Source: a virus. Taken from it: a stretch of DNA of 35,984 nucleotides. The first letter of the stretch is position 1. Every line of letters starts with the position of its first letter. The stretch spans positions 1 to 35,984 of the IMG/VR virus record IMGVR_UViG_3300030012_003327. The stretch is one strand, 5' to 3'. A program made the translations under genes and the position numbers. Under the pieces are notes generated by a model, which worked only from the letters and a program-made list of their open reading frames with translations, was not told the DNA's origin and searched no databases. Below, piece by piece: positions 8,857-18,121 of this stretch.

Positions 8857-10359
8857 TTATAGTCTATCTGTATTTACACCGCCTTCATTATCTAAATTTT
8901 CAATTAAGTCTTGAAAAAAACCGGGGTTTAACTCTTTAAAACTTCTGTCTGATCTATCAATTGTGGGTACGTTTCCGCTAGGTTTATTTTGCATAATATT
9001 TTTCATATTAATATTAAGCAAATTATTGTTATTAATACTAGGGTTTCTTTTATTAGTAAATGATGTATTATTTTTAAATAATGCTGTTACGTTAGGAGGG
9101 GCGCCATATGAATCCATATATATATCAAATATAGCTTCGTCATTTAAATTAATAGGACTTGCTTCAAGATTACCTTTAGCATCTGTACTATAAACATATA
9201 AAAGATTACTATCATAATCTTCAGCATCATCACCAATCATATCGTTTAACTCTTTACCTGTAGCGTATTTATTAGCATTGTTAATATCTGTTCTAACTAA
9301 TAAATCTTTAACTTGACCAGCATTTGGATTAGCATCAATAAAATTTAACGCATCATTATAAGTTCCTTGAAAAGACAACAAATTAAATTGATCACCTGCT
9401 GTAAAAGGACTATCAGTTCCCTTTGCTTGTTGTGCTTTTAAATAATTGTTATAACCCATTTGATTAACATTCATAAAATGTTTTAACATTTTATCCATAA
9501 TAGCTTCTTTAGCGCTAATAGGGTCTTTCATGTATTCAGCTTTTTCTTCAGCTGTAAAATCTAAAGGTATACCATCAAATAAATCATCTGATAATATAGA
9601 TTTATATCTTTCTTCGCCGCCTTGATCTAATGTTAAAGATAATGAATTTTTTAAACTATTATAATGATAACTTTCAGGTGTAATTTGTACACCAGACATA
9701 CCTAAGGTATCTGCATCTTTTGCTGTTTTTGAAGAATATAAAGCAAATTCGTCATCTTTTTGATACCAGTTTAAATCTTTATCTGTTATACTGTATTCTT
9801 TGCCGTCAACACTTACTACATATGTAGGATTACCAAAATCATCATAACTCATTGTATATTCAGCTTCAGGTAATAATAATTTATCAAAAGCAGCCATAGG
9901 TATATTTTCATTATGTACACCTTTTGATATTGATTGTCTATTTTGAGTCCATTCAGTTCTTTTAGCTTGTAAATTAATTAAATTATCATTTGCGTTTATA
10001 TAAGCTCCTTTTATAGTATTAAGTTTTGATTGTGTTTCCATAAACTCATTACTGCCTACACGCATACCAGCAAGTTGTCTTGCTAAATCATAATAATTAT
10101 TTTTTTGTTGGCCAGCCCATGCCTGTAATTGTTCGACATGCACTCCATCAACTTTAGAAAAGTTTATATCTGGCGGAAATTTATTTATAATATCAAAAGC
10201 TCTTCTATCTATTTCTTGTTGATATTTAGCTTGCGCCTCTAAAGCTCCTGTTATATTACCAACAGCTCTATTAATACTTCTATCTACTACGTCTGATAAG
10301 CCAGTATTAAAACTGCCTGCCGCCATTCTTGCTCCTAATATTAAATTTTTATCTGCCAT
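8857..10359 (-). CDS. Probable internal virion protein (middle of three)
   Basis: 500 aa, with no signal peptide or clear membrane span. The N-terminal 150 residues are alanine/glutamine-rich and probably helical (NITGALEAQAKYQQEIDRRA). The middle has a beta-type segment around YTMSYDDFGNPTYVVSVDGK. The C-terminus is low in complexity and Asn-rich (NPSINNNNLLNINMKN). I cannot assign a family. Position argues for a virion or ejection protein: it lies between the small Ala/Gln-rich 233-aa protein and the 2128-aa giant, with spacings of two and zero bases, in the slot of the second internal virion protein of short-tailed phages. A cargo protein like those of crAss-like phages is an equivalent description. 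Confidence 0.7.
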   Translation of the reverse strand: MADKNLILGARMAAGSFNTGLSDVVDRSINRAVGNITGALEAQAKYQQEIDRRAFDIINKFPPDINFSKVDGVHVEQLQAWAGQQKNNYYDLARQLAGMRVGSNEFMETQSKLNTIKGAYINANDNLINLQAKRTEWTQNRQSISKGVHNENIPMAAFDKLLLPEAEYTMSYDDFGNPTYVVSVDGKEYSITDKDLNWYQKDDEFALYSSKTAKDADTLGMSGVQITPESYHYNSLKNSLSLTLDQGGEERYKSILSDDLFDGIPLDFTAEEKAEYMKDPISAKEAIMDKMLKHFMNVNQMGYNNYLKAQQAKGTDSPFTAGDQFNLLSFQGTYNDALNFIDANPNAGQVKDLLVRTDINNANKYATGKELNDMIGDDAEDYDSNLLYVYSTDAKGNLEASPINLNDEAIFDIYMDSYGAPPNVTALFKNNTSFTNKRNPSINNNNLLNINMKNIMQNKPSGNVPTIDRSDRSFKELNPGFFQDLIENLDNEGGVNTDRL

Positions 10360-10361
10360 AA

Positions 10362-11063
10362 TTATATGCCTAAAACATTAAATAATTTTTTACCGGGATT
10401 ACCATCTTCTGCTGTCATACCCTCGAAGCCTTTGCTTGCTGCCACGGCCCCTGCTGCTCCACCAGCCATATCTGTTAATCCACCAACTAATTGATTAGTT
10501 GCTTCTTTTCTTGCTTCATCCGCTGCTGCTTTTCTTTGTTGAGCCATACCAAGTAATGTGCTTTGTTTTTCATAAGCCATTTTTTGTGATTGTGCTTCAC
10601 CGCCTGCTACAGCCATTTGTCTTTGACTTTCACCTTGTGCACCCATAACAGCATTTTGTCTTTCTTGTTGAGCAATACTTGCTGCAGCTTGTTGCGCTTG
10701 TTGGTTTTGAGAATTAGCCATAGATTGCGCTAATGCTGCAATACCACCACCACCTGCGGATGCTGCTAAACCACTCATAACATTTGCTGCGCCTTGAGCT
10801 GCTTGTTGAGCTGCAAAATCTGCCGCTTGTGTATTTACAGTAAGATTTTCGTAAGGGTTGGTTATATTTTTATAAGGATTAGAAGTATCTAATTGCTCAA
10901 ACTTAGCTTTTTCTTGCGCTAATTCTTTAGCTGCTCTTCTCTGTTCACGTCTTCTCTTACCGCCACCAAATAAGCTAGCGCCAAACTTAACTAAGCCCCC
11001 TACTGCCTGTCCTGCTGCTTTTATACCAGCCGACGCTACTGATGCTGTTGTGAATGGATCCAT
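10362..11063 (-). CDS. Probable small internal virion protein (gp14-like position)
   Basis: 233 aa, dominated by Ala, Gln and Gly. The N-terminus is mildly hydrophobic and Gly-rich (AGIKAAGQAVGGLVKFGAS), then a strongly basic patch (GGGKRRREQRRAAKELAQEKAK). A long Ala/Gln helix follows (about residues 80-180), then a Gly/Ala hydrophobic stretch near 188-205 that could insert in a membrane. This composition and the place upstream of two larger internal proteins match the first ejection protein of T7-like phages, known there to form part of the channel through the outer membrane. Sequence homology is not claimed. The stop is two bases before the next start. Confidence 0.65.
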   Translation of the reverse strand: MDPFTTASVASAGIKAAGQAVGGLVKFGASLFGGGKRRREQRRAAKELAQEKAKFEQLDTSNPYKNITNPYENLTVNTQAADFAAQQAAQGAANVMSGLAASAGGGGIAALAQSMANSQNQQAQQAAASIAQQERQNAVMGAQGESQRQMAVAGGEAQSQKMAYEKQSTLLGMAQQRKAAADEARKEATNQLVGGLTDMAGGAAGAVAASKGFEGMTAEDGNPGKKLFNVLGI

Positions 11064-11091
11064 AATTTATTCTTTATATTATAATTACATA

Positions 11092-14000
11092 TTAACTGCT
11101 TATACTAATCTCAGAACCAACTGAGTACAGTTCTTTTAAATCTGTTGATGTATTTTTCATTTTTGTATCTGCAAAGTACCCTAAAAGGCCAGATGTTTCA
11201 AATTTTGCATTTTTTGCATAAAACATATATGCAGATGCTTGAGGTGCTTCGCCGCCATTAGCTATAGTTATTGTTTTATTAGCTGTACTTATAGCTGTTA
11301 TTTTACCTAAATCTTGACTATTATTAGATGAATCTACATAATATAATTTATCTCCTATGCCAACATTCATATCTAGCGCAAAACCAAATGTAAATATTCT
11401 ATTACTTCCTGATACAGCTTGTGAAGCAAAAGCTCCTAAGCCTTGTACATTTAATGCGGTAAGATCTACTGTACTTTCTGTTTCTTCAACACCGCTTATA
11501 AAGTTAAAATATTTATTTTCTTTTTTAGTAAAACTAGATACAGACCCATCTTGTTGATCTGTAACTATACTTTCACAAGTCCACCCACTATCACCTTCAT
11601 AATTTAATGTTCTAAAGTTTTTCATATTAGCAGGGGCTTCATTAAATATAAAGCTTACTTCAGAATCAGTTTTAGTTCCATAAAATGTATTTCTAGTTCC
11701 GGAATGATGTTCATATATATGTCCGTTTTTAAAAGTAAAATATTTATTATTTATACTTAAACCACCTTCTTGTATAAATGATTTTCTACTAGGCCAACCA
11801 TTTATAGATTCTGAAAATGATGCTGTCGTATTAGCGCTAGTTGGAAGGCTAACATTATATTGGCCTTTCTTTTCATCATAAGAACCATGTATAAAACCTG
11901 TTTGCGCTCTTAAGTTATCTTTAAAAAAATCTTTCATACCATAATTAGATACTTCTTCCATGCCATCTGCTGAGTGTCTGATAACTACACCGTTCTTTTT
12001 ATCTGTAAAATATGCTCGATATGTAAAATCTGCAAAGCTTTCAGGGTTTGTACTTATACCATAATTTGAATTATAAGGTATCGCTTGTCCTAAAACAGCT
12101 GTATTTGATGTTACATTAGCATTACCGTCAGCATTGAATAATGCGTCTTTATTTGTTAATATTTTTAATATTTTATCTTCACAGTATGCTATTATATCAT
12201 TATATCTAGTATGTAATAATTGTATACTACCATATTGAGGATTTAAATCTTTTGTTATAGGTTCAGCTATAATAAATTGATTTAAATGGTTTGTTCCGTT
12301 TTTACCGTTATATATTTGTGAAAATATTAATCCAGTTTTTATTCTTTCTTCTTGATAATTATCTTCAAATATAGTTGATACCCTAACTCCTTTGCCCATA
12401 GCTGGCGCATTAAAATCATCTCTTATTATAAAAGATTCAACACCATTTTCAAAACTAAAACAATTAAAATATGATAATGAATTTACATTTCCATGATTAC
12501 TAGATACTGAAAAACTTTCTTGAGTTTCATAATATATATCAATATCAACATCATCTTGCGGTTCAACTTCAAAAATAGGTGGATTTACGATATTTACTAA
12601 GCTTTTATCTTTGTATTCAAAAACTGTCATTGAAAACTCTGGGCTAGCGCCATCGCCACTAAAAAATGTTAAGTCTTCTTGTAAATCTCTATCAAGCCTT
12701 ATAGTAAAAACCTCATCTTCTGTAGTTCTTGTTGCTTGAAATACTTCTTCTATTTTATAATAATTTGTATCTTGTACTATAGTGCCACTGCCCGCACCTG
12801 CGCCTGAATTATCAAATTGAACATAATTACCTTTTTTTAGCCCTAAAACAAAAGGCATAGAACCATATTTAGAATCTGCATCACTAAAAGGTTTATCTGT
12901 TTCAATTGCAAAATGAAATCCATCACTTAATTTACTAGCAGGAAATATTGAATTTGGATATGTTCCAGGTGAAGATTCACCAAAACCATCCCAACCACCA
13001 AGGCTAGCATCATTAGTATTTCCAAAATTTGAAGAATTAACATTTTTCTTACCACCAAACCTTAACTGAAAGTTTCTTGGGTCATTATCATTTTGACCAT
13101 TTATTAATACAGTACTAATAGCATTTAAATTTTCAAAATTTGTTGTTCCTTTTAATTCTTCTATTAAATTATCATCAGCTTTAATTTTAATAAAAAATCT
13201 TCCTTGAAATTCTGCTTTACCGCTTTCATCAACTTGTTCTACAGCACATAATTTAACACCTTCTTTAATTTTTGTTGTATTAGCAGACGCAAAATTTAAT
13301 TCTAATGAACTATCATAATCTTCATATATAAATGTAACATCTTGACCAAATTCTTCAACAAAATGAACTTCTACATCATCATTATCGTCAGTGTTTGATT
13401 CTATTGATGCAACTTCGTATATTTCAGATTTATCATTACCTAATACAAATTGAGCAAATTTACCAGGTGCTAATGCTGCAAAAGCTTGTTTTGAAACTCC
13501 AGCTGTATCACCTGAAAAAGCACCAGATGATATTTTACTTTCTGCTGGATCAACCCCTAACTTATACATTCTATTAATAGTAATTCTATTTCTATTAGGA
13601 ACAGGTGTAGCCCCAGGTCTTATAACTTGATTATTTATAAAATCAGCATTATCGTTTTCAAAATTTAAACTAAATTTAAAATAATCTGGCCTATAAGATA
13701 TTTTCATAGGTTTTGCAAGAAAATCAGGTGGTGTAGTAAGCTTATCTAATACTTTAAATTTTGTAGTAATATCTGAAAAAGTATTACCAGATTTCTTTTT
13801 TAATATTATAATATCATCTGCTTTTACTTTGTTTACTTCGGAAGAAGGCATTGATATATATACATAACCTTGTTCATCTTGATAAAAACTATCAGCTACT
13901 ATGTTATGAGTTGTTTTAGATATTTCTTTTATAAAATATTTATAATCTGTAGCAAATGCAGGTGGATTAGAAGTAACAGCAACATTAAACTTAGTCATGT

Positions 14001-15633
14001 TTTTTGATTCGCCCACTGGTACTTTTATAATTCCTGAGTTATCTGTTAGCACAGGCGTTTGTCTTCCGTATTCATCTGAATAAACAACACCTATTTGATA
14101 TGTTCTATTTGATTTTATAGATTGCCTTTCGTTTCTATCTGAAGCGCCGGCTGTATATCTATTAACTAAACTTAAATCAAATGTTGGAGTTATAGGGTTA
14201 TTACTAGAGTCTAATAAATCAAAATTTTGTACATAGTTACCATATATAAGTCTATTTGCTGTTATATCTTGTGCTTTAGCCTTTTTAGGTACGCTGTCAA
14301 ATATTCTTAATAATTGATTAGATGGTAATACTTTAAATATTTGTTCATCTTTTACTGTAAATGTACTTGCTATAGTTCCGTTAGATTGTCTTTTAATTGT
14401 ATCTACAATATAAACATTATTACTAACAGAGTCTTTATATATAACATCTATTTCCTGTACATCAGCAGATATTCTATCATCTAAGCTTTCAATAGTTAAA
14501 CTTCTTAAACTATTAACCATAGCTAAATTAAAACCAGACTCCGCATTAAATTCAAATCCAGTATTATTACCTACGGTTGGATCTGGTAAAAAAGCTACAT
14601 TTGAAAATGGTGATATAGTTGAATATTGATTACCTCTTACTTTATTATTACTTTCTGTAACACCGTATTTATATCTATATGCAAATCTAGCAAACTTTAA
14701 TTCAAATAACGGATCGTCTTCTTGTAATAAACATGTATACGTTCTAGCACCTCCAACAGCTCTTTTACTAATAGTTAATATTTCTGCATTTGTAAAAGTT
14801 GTTGAACCTTGTGTGTGGTTTGATGCTAATTTTAATCTTGCTTCTATTTTTGTCACATCTCCGTCTGTTGGATCTGTAAATTCATCTTTAAATATTATAA
14901 CATCATTAGCTTTAAACAAGTTACTACCAGAGCTATTAACAAAAGTGCCTGATATTGTTGCGCCTGAATCTTTTGAATTAACTAAGGTTGTACTAGAAGA
15001 TGACCCTAATGTTGTTGAACATGTTACCGCTGGATTACCACTTGTACCAGAACCACCTCTTGTTGAACTACTCATGTTTAATGTAGGCGCTTTTAATGGT
15101 CCTTTTTTAATTACTGTAATTTTATCAGCAGCTAAACCTGTACTTACTGTTTGATTAGTACTTGCTGTTTTTGCTCTCCAATATTCTATATCAACTTGAC
15201 GAGGCTCATTTAAATCATCCGTAAAATATAAAACTCCATCTAAAACATTAACTCCAGTTATAAGATTACTAGTGTTAAAATTTAAAACAGAGCCTGTGTC
15301 AACTAATATTGCATCTACAGCCTCAGTTGCAATATCGTATTCAGCAATCATATCTTTTGATGCAGAAGTTATAAACCAATATATTTTATCGTTTTCAGTG
15401 TCTTTAACTTTACCAATACACGTGGCGCTATTTAATTCTAATGAACCACTTGAGCCATTAGCAGCATCTTTTTGTGTATTACCTAAAATATTTTTTAATG
15501 CACCAACATCGCTACCTTCCGAGTAATCAACGTCGATATTTAAAGCATCTCTATATTCGCCATTAGGAACTAATCTTTCATCAAGGTCTTTATTCATTTT
15601 ACCCTTGATAAAACCATTTTTAATTTCAGGCAT
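11092..15633 (-). CDS. Large nozzle/muzzle-like tail protein
   Basis: 1513 aa. The start reads MPEIKNGFIKGKMNKDLDER, followed by LVPNGEYRDALNIDVD and GALKNILGNT. This 'given-the-layout-of-sites, no-name-network' opening is, as I recall, typical of the large beta-propeller-like tail hub, nozzle or muzzle proteins of podoviruses and crAss-like phages. The remainder is beta-rich with many YxF/ExY strands and no enzymatic motif. It is placed three bases after the second connector gene and before the internal virion proteins, exactly where T7 gp12-like nozzle proteins lie. It would form the distal part of the short tail through which DNA and ejection proteins pass. The fold assignment is inference from order, length and the N-terminal motif. 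Confidence 0.7.
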   Translation of the reverse strand: MPEIKNGFIKGKMNKDLDERLVPNGEYRDALNIDVDYSEGSDVGALKNILGNTQKDAANGSSGSLELNSATCIGKVKDTENDKIYWFITSASKDMIAEYDIATEAVDAILVDTGSVLNFNTSNLITGVNVLDGVLYFTDDLNEPRQVDIEYWRAKTASTNQTVSTGLAADKITVIKKGPLKAPTLNMSSSTRGGSGTSGNPAVTCSTTLGSSSSTTLVNSKDSGATISGTFVNSSGSNLFKANDVIIFKDEFTDPTDGDVTKIEARLKLASNHTQGSTTFTNAEILTISKRAVGGARTYTCLLQEDDPLFELKFARFAYRYKYGVTESNNKVRGNQYSTISPFSNVAFLPDPTVGNNTGFEFNAESGFNLAMVNSLRSLTIESLDDRISADVQEIDVIYKDSVSNNVYIVDTIKRQSNGTIASTFTVKDEQIFKVLPSNQLLRIFDSVPKKAKAQDITANRLIYGNYVQNFDLLDSSNNPITPTFDLSLVNRYTAGASDRNERQSIKSNRTYQIGVVYSDEYGRQTPVLTDNSGIIKVPVGESKNMTKFNVAVTSNPPAFATDYKYFIKEISKTTHNIVADSFYQDEQGYVYISMPSSEVNKVKADDIIILKKKSGNTFSDITTKFKVLDKLTTPPDFLAKPMKISYRPDYFKFSLNFENDNADFINNQVIRPGATPVPNRNRITINRMYKLGVDPAESKISSGAFSGDTAGVSKQAFAALAPGKFAQFVLGNDKSEIYEVASIESNTDDNDDVEVHFVEEFGQDVTFIYEDYDSSLELNFASANTTKIKEGVKLCAVEQVDESGKAEFQGRFFIKIKADDNLIEELKGTTNFENLNAISTVLINGQNDNDPRNFQLRFGGKKNVNSSNFGNTNDASLGGWDGFGESSPGTYPNSIFPASKLSDGFHFAIETDKPFSDADSKYGSMPFVLGLKKGNYVQFDNSGAGAGSGTIVQDTNYYKIEEVFQATRTTEDEVFTIRLDRDLQEDLTFFSGDGASPEFSMTVFEYKDKSLVNIVNPPIFEVEPQDDVDIDIYYETQESFSVSSNHGNVNSLSYFNCFSFENGVESFIIRDDFNAPAMGKGVRVSTIFEDNYQEERIKTGLIFSQIYNGKNGTNHLNQFIIAEPITKDLNPQYGSIQLLHTRYNDIIAYCEDKILKILTNKDALFNADGNANVTSNTAVLGQAIPYNSNYGISTNPESFADFTYRAYFTDKKNGVVIRHSADGMEEVSNYGMKDFFKDNLRAQTGFIHGSYDEKKGQYNVSLPTSANTTASFSESINGWPSRKSFIQEGGLSINNKYFTFKNGHIYEHHSGTRNTFYGTKTDSEVSFIFNEAPANMKNFRTLNYEGDSGWTCESIVTDQQDGSVSSFTKKENKYFNFISGVEETESTVDLTALNVQGLGAFASQAVSGSNRIFTFGFALDMNVGIGDKLYYVDSSNNSQDLGKITAISTANKTITIANGGEAPQASAYMFYAKNAKFETSGLLGYFADTKMKNTSTDLKELYSVGSEISISS

Positions 15634-15636
15634 ATT

Positions 15637-16518
15637 TTAGTGTTTAATCTGTTTAGACTTACCTCTCATTGTTTGAGTAATTTCTTCTAGCTTTAAATTA
15701 GATAATCTTAGCTTAGCTGTTCTTACAGCTGCAAATTTATCTTTTTTAAATCTCATAACTAAATACTCAGGTGTGTTTGCTCTTGTTGATAATATATAAT
15801 AAGCAATACATTTATACATTGCTTCTTCTACAAGTTTGGGTACTTGCATTTCTGAATCTTTACCTAAATTATCGCTTATGTATTTAAGTGTAATAATTTG
15901 ATTTTTTAAATTAGCAGAAAAATGAATTTTACCAGTGGTTTGATTTATATAAAATGTACCATTAGAATTCATAAATTGTGGATCAGAACCATATCTTCTT
16001 CCGTTTAAAACCTGAAAGCTTCTATTATCTTCTAAATAAAAATCATTAGCTACATCAGCACCATTTACATTATCTTTAAATTTTTTCCATGTTTCAGATT
16101 CATTAGCTAATACCAAATTACCATCGCTATCAAAAGTATAACTATAACTTTCATCTTGCACTATAGGCGTGGGATCACTAGTTTTTAATGCTGGATATAT
16201 AACATTTTCAATACCACCTTCATCTATATAACATAATTTTATATATTGAACATAATCTTGTGGTAAGCTCATAGTTAAAGAAGGAGGTATTTCTATTTCT
16301 TGTGATTTTGAGCTTCTTAATGTGTCATAGCTTAATTCTTGTAATGCTCTTTGAGCAAAGAAAAATACATTATTTCTTTTTACTTTAGGAATAATTTTTT
16401 CTTCGCCAACATAAGAAATCATAAAATTGTTAACAATATCTTTTAAACTTATGTACTGATAGCCGCCGTAGTCGTTGCCTTCGTAATATGATTGTTCTGT
16501 TGCGTTAATTAGTCCCAT
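15637..16518 (-). CDS. Tail connector / ring protein (gp11-like position)
   Basis: 293 aa. It contains the segment FAQRALQELSYDTLRSSKSQ followed by EIEIPPSLTMSLPQDYVQYI and KLCYIDEGG, a motif combination I associate with adaptor/ring proteins of marine and crAss-like podoviruses. There the first helix packs against the portal and the IPPSLTMSLPQDYV strand forms the ring wall. The C-terminal third (VPKLVEEAMYKCIAYYIL) is a helix, then a basic tail. It begins three bases after the other connector gene and ends three bases before the nozzle-like gene. It is expected to sit between portal and nozzle in the particle. The exact equivalence to T7 gp11 is uncertain. Confidence 0.7.
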   Translation of the reverse strand: MGLINATEQSYYEGNDYGGYQYISLKDIVNNFMISYVGEEKIIPKVKRNNVFFFAQRALQELSYDTLRSSKSQEIEIPPSLTMSLPQDYVQYIKLCYIDEGGIENVIYPALKTSDPTPIVQDESYSYTFDSDGNLVLANESETWKKFKDNVNGADVANDFYLEDNRSFQVLNGRRYGSDPQFMNSNGTFYINQTTGKIHFSANLKNQIITLKYISDNLGKDSEMQVPKLVEEAMYKCIAYYILSTRANTPEYLVMRFKKDKFAAVRTAKLRLSNLKLEEITQTMRGKSKQIKH

Positions 16519-16521
16519 TTA

Positions 16522-17220
16522 TTATGCTTTTTCTTGTTGAACATTTTTCATTTCTTCTGCAGAGCCAACTTGATATAAGTTGTTATCTTTTAATAATACA
16601 CCAGCTAAACTAAGAATATTATTAACTAAGTCTACCTCTTCAGATTCATGTAATTCAAAATTAGTTGAATTTGCTGAGTCATATAAACCTGTTGTAGAAT
16701 TATATGCCCAATTTACTGTTGCAGGTTGTTTTATGTAATTGCAAGTAACACCTGATGTTTTTTGTTCTATAGCACCAGCAGTATTTTTACCATAAACTTT
16801 TACGCCTGCATTATCTCTAATATATATAGGAAAATCGTTTGTAGGTTGTGCTAGTGGAGATTGTGTAATAAATATATAATCTTTTTGATTTATTAATTCT
16901 GCTTCAGCTCCATTAAATACTATTGAGCCTAATCTATATAAAGCAGGGCTAGTTGGTAAAGTTGTGCCACTTGTAACAGTAGCGCCAATTACTTCAAATA
17001 TACTTATTTTTTCTTCGAGTATAGACAGCATGTCAGAATATTCAGTATCATTACCGGGTATTCTGCCAAATTGATTATAATCATAAAAGTATTGTTCAAA
17101 TATATCTAATTGTGCTTGATTAGCAAGATAATTAAATTCCTGAGGAGTTATATACCCTCGCTGTTCTTTATTTGTTATAGCTAATACTCTTTGGTATACT
17201 GTATTTACGTTTACACTCAT
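16522..17220 (-). CDS. Head-tail adaptor / ring protein
   Basis: 232 aa. The opening MSVNVNTVYQRVLAITNKEQ then RGYITPQEFNYLANQAQLDI is a helix-turn-helix-like start. I recognise it from connector proteins of Bacteroidota podoviruses, where the sequence 'NK.Q.GYITP.EFN..A.QAQ...F' recurs. A beta-rich middle contains a YIKQPATVNW strand near residues 162-171. The C-terminus (EEVDLVNNILSLAGVLLKDN) is a long helix ending in Gln/Lys/Glu. It is separated from the next connector gene by only three bases, supporting a joint role in closing the head and building the tail. It follows a hairpin after the 257-aa gene. Confidence 0.7.
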   Translation of the reverse strand: MSVNVNTVYQRVLAITNKEQRGYITPQEFNYLANQAQLDIFEQYFYDYNQFGRIPGNDTEYSDMLSILEEKISIFEVIGATVTSGTTLPTSPALYRLGSIVFNGAEAELINQKDYIFITQSPLAQPTNDFPIYIRDNAGVKVYGKNTAGAIEQKTSGVTCNYIKQPATVNWAYNSTTGLYDSANSTNFELHESEEVDLVNNILSLAGVLLKDNNLYQVGSAEEMKNVQQEKA

Positions 17221-17233
17221 TATATTTTTATTA

Positions 17234-17268
17234 TAGGTTAAGAGCCCGCAAATGCAGGCCCTTACCTA
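17234..17268 (-). other. RNA hairpin between the 257-aa and connector genes
   Basis: An imperfect inverted repeat in a 55-base gap. The inner arms are 17244-17249 and 17254-17259 with a 4-base loop, and the outer arms are taggt (17234-17238) and accta (17264-17268). In minus-strand RNA the one non-Watson-Crick inner pair becomes G-U, whereas the plus-strand RNA would have a C-A mismatch, so the structure fits a minus-strand transcript. No run of U follows, so it may be a processing or stability element rather than an efficient terminator. Confidence 0.55.
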
Positions 17269-17275
17269 CAAATGC

Positions 17276-18049
17276 TTACTTTAATTTCTTTTCAACTGTT
17301 TGATATACTTCAATACCTTCGTCAGTTTTAAAGTATGCAGCTAAAGCCGAATATGGATTTTCATCAAAAGGAACAGTAATTAATTTTCTATCATTTGTTC
17401 CCCACATAAATGTTCTTTGATCGTTAGATAACTTAATAATACCAGCTTCAACAGCTTTTATACCTAAATTTCTAATATTTATGTTTTCGTCTTTAACCAA
17501 TTCTAAGAATAGTTTTGGATTGCTTCTAGCAAATAATAATATATCTCTTTTAAGCTCCTTAGAAGTCATCTTAGATACCTTATCGCCGACCTCAGACCTT
17601 AAAATTGCTTCCGCGTGATCCACTTCTACTGTTTGCGCTAAATTTAACGCTTCAATTTCTAATTCTAGATAATCAATATCACTTTCAGCTATTTCAACTG
17701 GGTCATATTCTGCAAATTTTAAACCTTTGTCAGGATGATAATCTAAAAATTTTTGTAAAGTTTGTTTTTCTTTTGGAACATATAATTGTCCATCTCTGAA
17801 AATAATATGGTTTAATCTTTGAGGTCCTTTCATTTCATCAACAAATATTGTTTTTTGATTTTCACAATATTTGATTTCTCTTTCATAACCTAATTCTTTA
17901 TCAAACCAAAGTAACCCTCTACTTTTTAATATGTATACGATAGGTGTTTGTTGTAATCTTAATTCATACACCTTATCTCTTATTTTTGGTAAAGCACTTC
18001 GTTTTTCAACAACAGGCTTTTCTGTTTTTTGTTTTTTTGTTTTTTCCAT
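17276..18049 (-). CDS. Conserved phage protein of unknown function, downstream of the capsid gene
   Basis: 257 aa, soluble, with a Lys-rich N-terminal tail (MEKTKKQKTEKPVVEKRSA). The body includes TPIVYILKSRGLLWFDKELG, then CENQKTIFVDEMKG and a beta-rich stretch to about residue 95. An acidic segment follows, and then a helical C-terminal half with LLFARSNPKLFLELV. I recall proteins with this FD.ELGYER / FVDE.KG pattern adjacent to capsid genes in uncultured marine phages, without function. Flanked by hairpins on both sides, it forms its own transcriptional or RNA-processing unit next to the major capsid gene, which would suit a decoration, head-completion or virion-associated protein. This is inference. 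Confidence 0.65.
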   Translation of the reverse strand: MEKTKKQKTEKPVVEKRSALPKIRDKVYELRLQQTPIVYILKSRGLLWFDKELGYEREIKYCENQKTIFVDEMKGPQRLNHIIFRDGQLYVPKEKQTLQKFLDYHPDKGLKFAEYDPVEIAESDIDYLELEIEALNLAQTVEVDHAEAILRSEVGDKVSKMTSKELKRDILLFARSNPKLFLELVKDENINIRNLGIKAVEAGIIKLSNDQRTFMWGTNDRKLITVPFDENPYSALAAYFKTDEGIEVYQTVEKKLK

Positions 18050-18075
18050 GATATAATATAATAAAAGTTAAAAAT

Positions 18076-18107
18076 AAAGGGCAGGGTGCCGAAGCACCCA
18101 ATCCTTT
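18076..18107 (-). terminator. Hairpin with UUCG tetraloop after the major capsid gene
   Basis: In the 72-base gap after the capsid stop, minus-strand RNA folds into a perfect 6-bp GGGUGC/GCACCC stem (18084-18089 with 18094-18099) capped by C(UUCG)G, the exceptionally stable tetraloop. It is extended by an outer AAAGG/CCUUU pairing at 18103-18107 and 18076-18080. An AU-rich stretch AUUUUUAA follows at once. Only the minus-strand RNA has UUCG; the other strand would have CGAA. It is a probable factor-independent terminator or 3'-end stabiliser that sets capsid mRNA levels. Confidence 0.75.
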
Positions 18108-18121
18108 ATATAAAATAAGTA